A stretch of DNA of 7,126 nt, taken from an uncultured Eggerthellaceae bacterium (GTDB taxonomy: Bacteria > Actinomycetota > Coriobacteriia > Coriobacteriales > Eggerthellaceae). The notes below the pieces were generated by a model. It ran no database searches. It saw nothing but the letters and a program-made list of their open reading frames with translations, and was not told where the DNA came from. Each line of letters begins with the position of its first letter. Positions within the stretch are counted from its first letter, which is position 1. Both the position numbers and the translations under genes were made by a program. The stretch is from positions 1-7,126 of the forward strand of contig CANOHY010000065.1 of NCBI GenBank assembly GCA_947565915.1, written 5' to 3'. This document shows positions 5,389 through 7,126 of the stretch, piece by piece.

Positions 5389-6900
5389 TTAGGAAGTGAG
5401 CTGCTCAAGCTTCTCGCGAGCTGCGTCGAGGGAAGCTAGAGCAGTGCGCTTGTCGCTCACGGCCTTGTCGTAGGCTGCTTGGGCGCCAGCGAGATCCTGG
5501 GCGGCCTTTTGGGCCGCCGCAGCCTCCTTGTCCGCAGTTGCCTTCTTGGCATTCACGTCCTTCATGGCTGCGTTGTAACGGGCCGTTGCGGTTTCCTGAG
5601 CCTCCTGCGCCTCTGCTAGCTCCTTGTTGGCTGCGGTTAGGGATGCGAGGGCTGCGTCGCGCTCTTCTTCGGCTTTCTGGATGGCTTGGTTGCGGTCGGC
5701 ATTGTTGAGCTTGTTGTCTACCCATTGCCGGAAGCGCTCTTCCCACTGATCTACCGTGAATTTATCGTCGTAGGCATAGGAGCGATAGGTTTGTCCCATT
5801 GCGGGGGTCACGATGCTGCCATTGGTGTTGCAGGCGGCACCTACTACTGTATAGCTCTTGTCGATGACATTCAGATAGTGGCCAACGGCGTGGTAGAAGT
5901 CAGGGGCGCTCTTGCTCAGTTTGGAAGCGCTCATGGTCTGCCAGCCGTCGGGAAGGGGAGTGCCGTTGTATGCATTGGTTTCGACAGCCTGATCCCATAT
6001 GCGCTTCTCGGAAGCGTACCATCCGTCCACGGGCTTGTTCCAACCCCAAGCAAGGTTCTCTGCGCCGCAACCGGTTGAATGCGCGATGTTGTTGGCAGAC
6101 CAGTTGGTCGATACAGTTTCACGTGCCATCAGCTCGTCGGATACCATGAGCTCGTTTAAGCCGAGAGAAGCGCGTACCTTATTAAGGTCGCGTATGGTGT
6201 CGAGAGCGCGGAGCACGTTGCGATAATCGGTACAATCACCGGCAATCCCCGAATGGGTAGCCTCATTGATCTCCGTAAGAACTTCACCCTGGTAGCTGCG
6301 CGTGAATTGGCGCAGAGCATAATCGGAGTTCATGTCCACGAAGAAGTCCTTAAGCGACGGGATTATTGTCCCTTCTTTGATATCTGCGAGCGTCTGCTCG
6401 GCAGCATTCAGCGAGTATTGTGCAGCGATAGCCTTTGTGTTGGCGCGGGTTACTTGCGCGGTTGCGACATCTTGCGCATCCTTGAGCGGCTCAGCCGCTT
6501 TGGCTGCCTCTTCGTAGGCGACCTGAGCACTCGAGGAAACTCGAGCAGCTTCATCGGCTCGCGTTTGGGCAGCAGATAGAGTACGCCTGGCACCTTCGAC
6601 ATCGATGGCGTCGTAGGCAGCTTTGGCGGCATCATAGGCTTCCCGAGCGCTGGCAATAGGGTCGATTGGTTTCTGGCTATCGGGAGTACTCGGCTGGTTG
6701 GTAGCGCCATGGCTGCCATTGGAGTCTGCGTTAATCGCGTAGCTATAACCGTACCAGCCAACATCCTCGTTCTTCCATCCGGCGGCCAAGCATTGATCGC
6801 GCTCGACTTTGCTGGATGGGTAATGGTGGAAGAAGGACGTCGCGTAGGGATTGAAGAGGCGATAGATGGGTTGGTTGCCACCAGAGCGGAAGGCTAGCCC
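5389..6900 (-). CDS. Surface protein with CAP (SCP/TAPS) domain between two coiled coils, main open part
   Basis: This is the C-terminal 503 residues of a large protein that continues beyond the window. Counting from the codon at 6789, a coiled coil rich in Ala, Glu and Lys spans about 46-137. A CAP-superfamily domain spans about 195-345, with LNKVRASLGLNEL (202-214), AENLAW (243-248) and GHYLNV (303-308). H237, E244 and H304 are candidates for the CAP metal-site tetrad. A second coiled coil runs from about 366 to the last residue. There is no LPXTG motif or membrane anchor at the C-terminus. The part upstream of 6789 is the third DUF5648-type repeat. CAP proteins are generally secreted, so a surface or extracellular role is likely, but the activity is unknown. 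Codons upstream of 6900 align only in another frame (see next entry). No start with an RBS is seen here, so 6900 is the frameshift point and not a true start. Confidence 0.8.
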   Translation of the reverse strand, partial: GLAFRSGGNQPIYRLFNPYATSFFHHYPSSKVERDQCLAAGWKNEDVGWYGYSYAINADSNGSHGATNQPSTPDSQKPIDPIASAREAYDAAKAAYDAIDVEGARRTLSAAQTRADEAARVSSSAQVAYEEAAKAAEPLKDAQDVATAQVTRANTKAIAAQYSLNAAEQTLADIKEGTIIPSLKDFFVDMNSDYALRQFTRSYQGEVLTEINEATHSGIAGDCTDYRNVLRALDTIRDLNKVRASLGLNELMVSDELMARETVSTNWSANNIAHSTGCGAENLAWGWNKPVDGWYASEKRIWDQAVETNAYNGTPLPDGWQTMSASKLSKSAPDFYHAVGHYLNVIDKSYTVVGAACNTNGSIVTPAMGQTYRSYAYDDKFTVDQWEERFRQWVDNKLNNADRNQAIQKAEEERDAALASLTAANKELAEAQEAQETATARYNAAMKDVNAKKATADKEAAAAQKAAQDLAGAQAAYDKAVSDKRTALASLDAAREKLEQLTS

Positions 6901-7126
6901 TCGCCTGTCCAGCCAACGGCGTTGCAGTCATCATATTCCTTCTTGCTTGTAGTGTAATGATGGTCGCCCGACCATTGGTTGTACAGCCGATAGACCGGGT
7001 TGCCTTGAAGCGGTGCATGCCATGCTATGCCCTCACCGTTCCAACCCTTCTTGACCAGCTTGTCATATTCGGATTTCCCTGTGGTGTAGAGGTGCTCGTT
7101 GCTCCAACGATTATAGAGGCGATACA
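6739..7126 (-). repeat. Three tandem DUF5648-type repeat units
   Basis: Units start at 7124, 6992 and 6864, each with YRL(Y/F)N followed by an aromatic/His-rich turn (HLYTT, HHYTT, FFHHYPSS), an acidic Lys/Glu helix and a GW-x-GE/NED-(I/L/V) strand. Lengths are 44, 43 (after frame correction) and 42 residues. The third unit is the most diverged. Units of this kind occur in tandem on secreted and cell-wall proteins of Gram-positive bacteria and are thought to bind surface glycans or cell wall; here that is inference. More units probably lie beyond the window. Confidence 0.75.
6894..7126 (-). pseudogene. Upstream part of the same surface protein (DUF5648-type repeats), out of frame and 5'-partial
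   Basis: The minus strand from 7124 reads YRLYNRWSNEHLYTTGKSEY, then a second unit starting YRLYNQWSGDHHYTTSKKEY. Each unit ends in a GW-GEG-(I/L)A motif, as in DUF5648-type (lectin-like, about 43-residue) surface repeats. The frame meets TAG at 6894-6896. One more G in the GGG run at 6898-6900 would restore GEG-LAF and join it to the CAP protein frame, whose next residues (RSGGNQPIYRLFNPY) are the expected continuation. The repeat at 6865-6992 is 128 bases, one short of 43 codons. The gene is either truly broken or carries a sequencing or assembly error; the 5' end with any signal peptide lies outside the window. Confidence 0.75.

Noticed and set aside
6894..6902. Programmed -1 ribosomal frameshift at GAG-GGC-UAG
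   Set aside because: No X-XXY-YYZ heptamer is present. A missing G in a homopolymer run, leaving the repeat one base short, is simpler.
6743..7018. 91-codon minus-strand open frame in the third frame across the repeats
   Set aside because: Its product is Arg/Thr-rich with no match to the repeat pattern, while the two other minus frames together give a clean repeat protein.
1..7126. CRISPR arrays, tRNA or rRNA genes, insertion sequences, phage or defence genes
   Set aside because: I saw no spaced direct repeats of CRISPR form, no tRNA cloverleaf or rRNA sequence, no transposase-like product and no defence-type domain.

Overview
The window looks like one end of a draft-genome contig from a moderately GC-rich bacterium, most likely an Actinomycetota of class Coriobacteriia (Eggerthella/Slackia/Olsenella-like). 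The reasons are a LuxR-type HTH fused to a multi-spanning membrane domain (an expanded class in Eggerthellaceae), strong AGGAGG ribosome binding sites beside an apparently leaderless gene, and a surface protein combining DUF5648-type repeats, Ala/Glu-rich coiled coils and a CAP domain. The taxonomic call is inference from family content; no RNA or housekeeping marker is present.

Layout. Bases 1-46 are not biological: they are an Illumina P7-side adapter with a 6-base index. Bases 47-780 (minus) hold the N-terminal 244 codons of a membrane protein of unknown function, cut by the adapter. Bases 781-1012 are a gene-free gap with that gene's RBS, a candidate extended -10 promoter and inverted repeats. 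Bases 1013-4406 (minus) are a tight three-gene operon, transcribed ATPase - permease - permease, encoding an ABC-2 type exporter. Bases 4407-4588 are a divergent control region with two inverted repeats and promoter-like elements for both directions. Bases 4589-5380 (plus) encode the membrane-anchored LuxR-type regulator. Bases 5389-7126 (minus) encode a large, probably secreted surface protein whose start lies beyond the window and whose reading frame is broken by an apparent single missing base at about 6898-6900.

How the genes may work together. The divergent regulator and exporter form a plausible sense-and-export module. The membrane-bound LuxR protein would detect a signal at the membrane and switch the ATPase-permease-permease operon. 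A 12-bp palindrome is centred about 42 bp upstream of the predicted operon start, a classic activator position. The arrangement recalls ATPase plus two-permease exporters of the linearmycin-resistance (LnrLMN) type, which are controlled by NarL/LuxR-type response regulators. Here a one-component membrane protein replaces the kinase/regulator pair. The convergent CAP/repeat protein appears unrelated in function.

The items most worth a second look are the divergent regulatory region, the cysteine cluster in the regulator's linker, the frameshift in the surface protein, and the adapter contamination, which would give any gene call at the left edge a false C-terminus.
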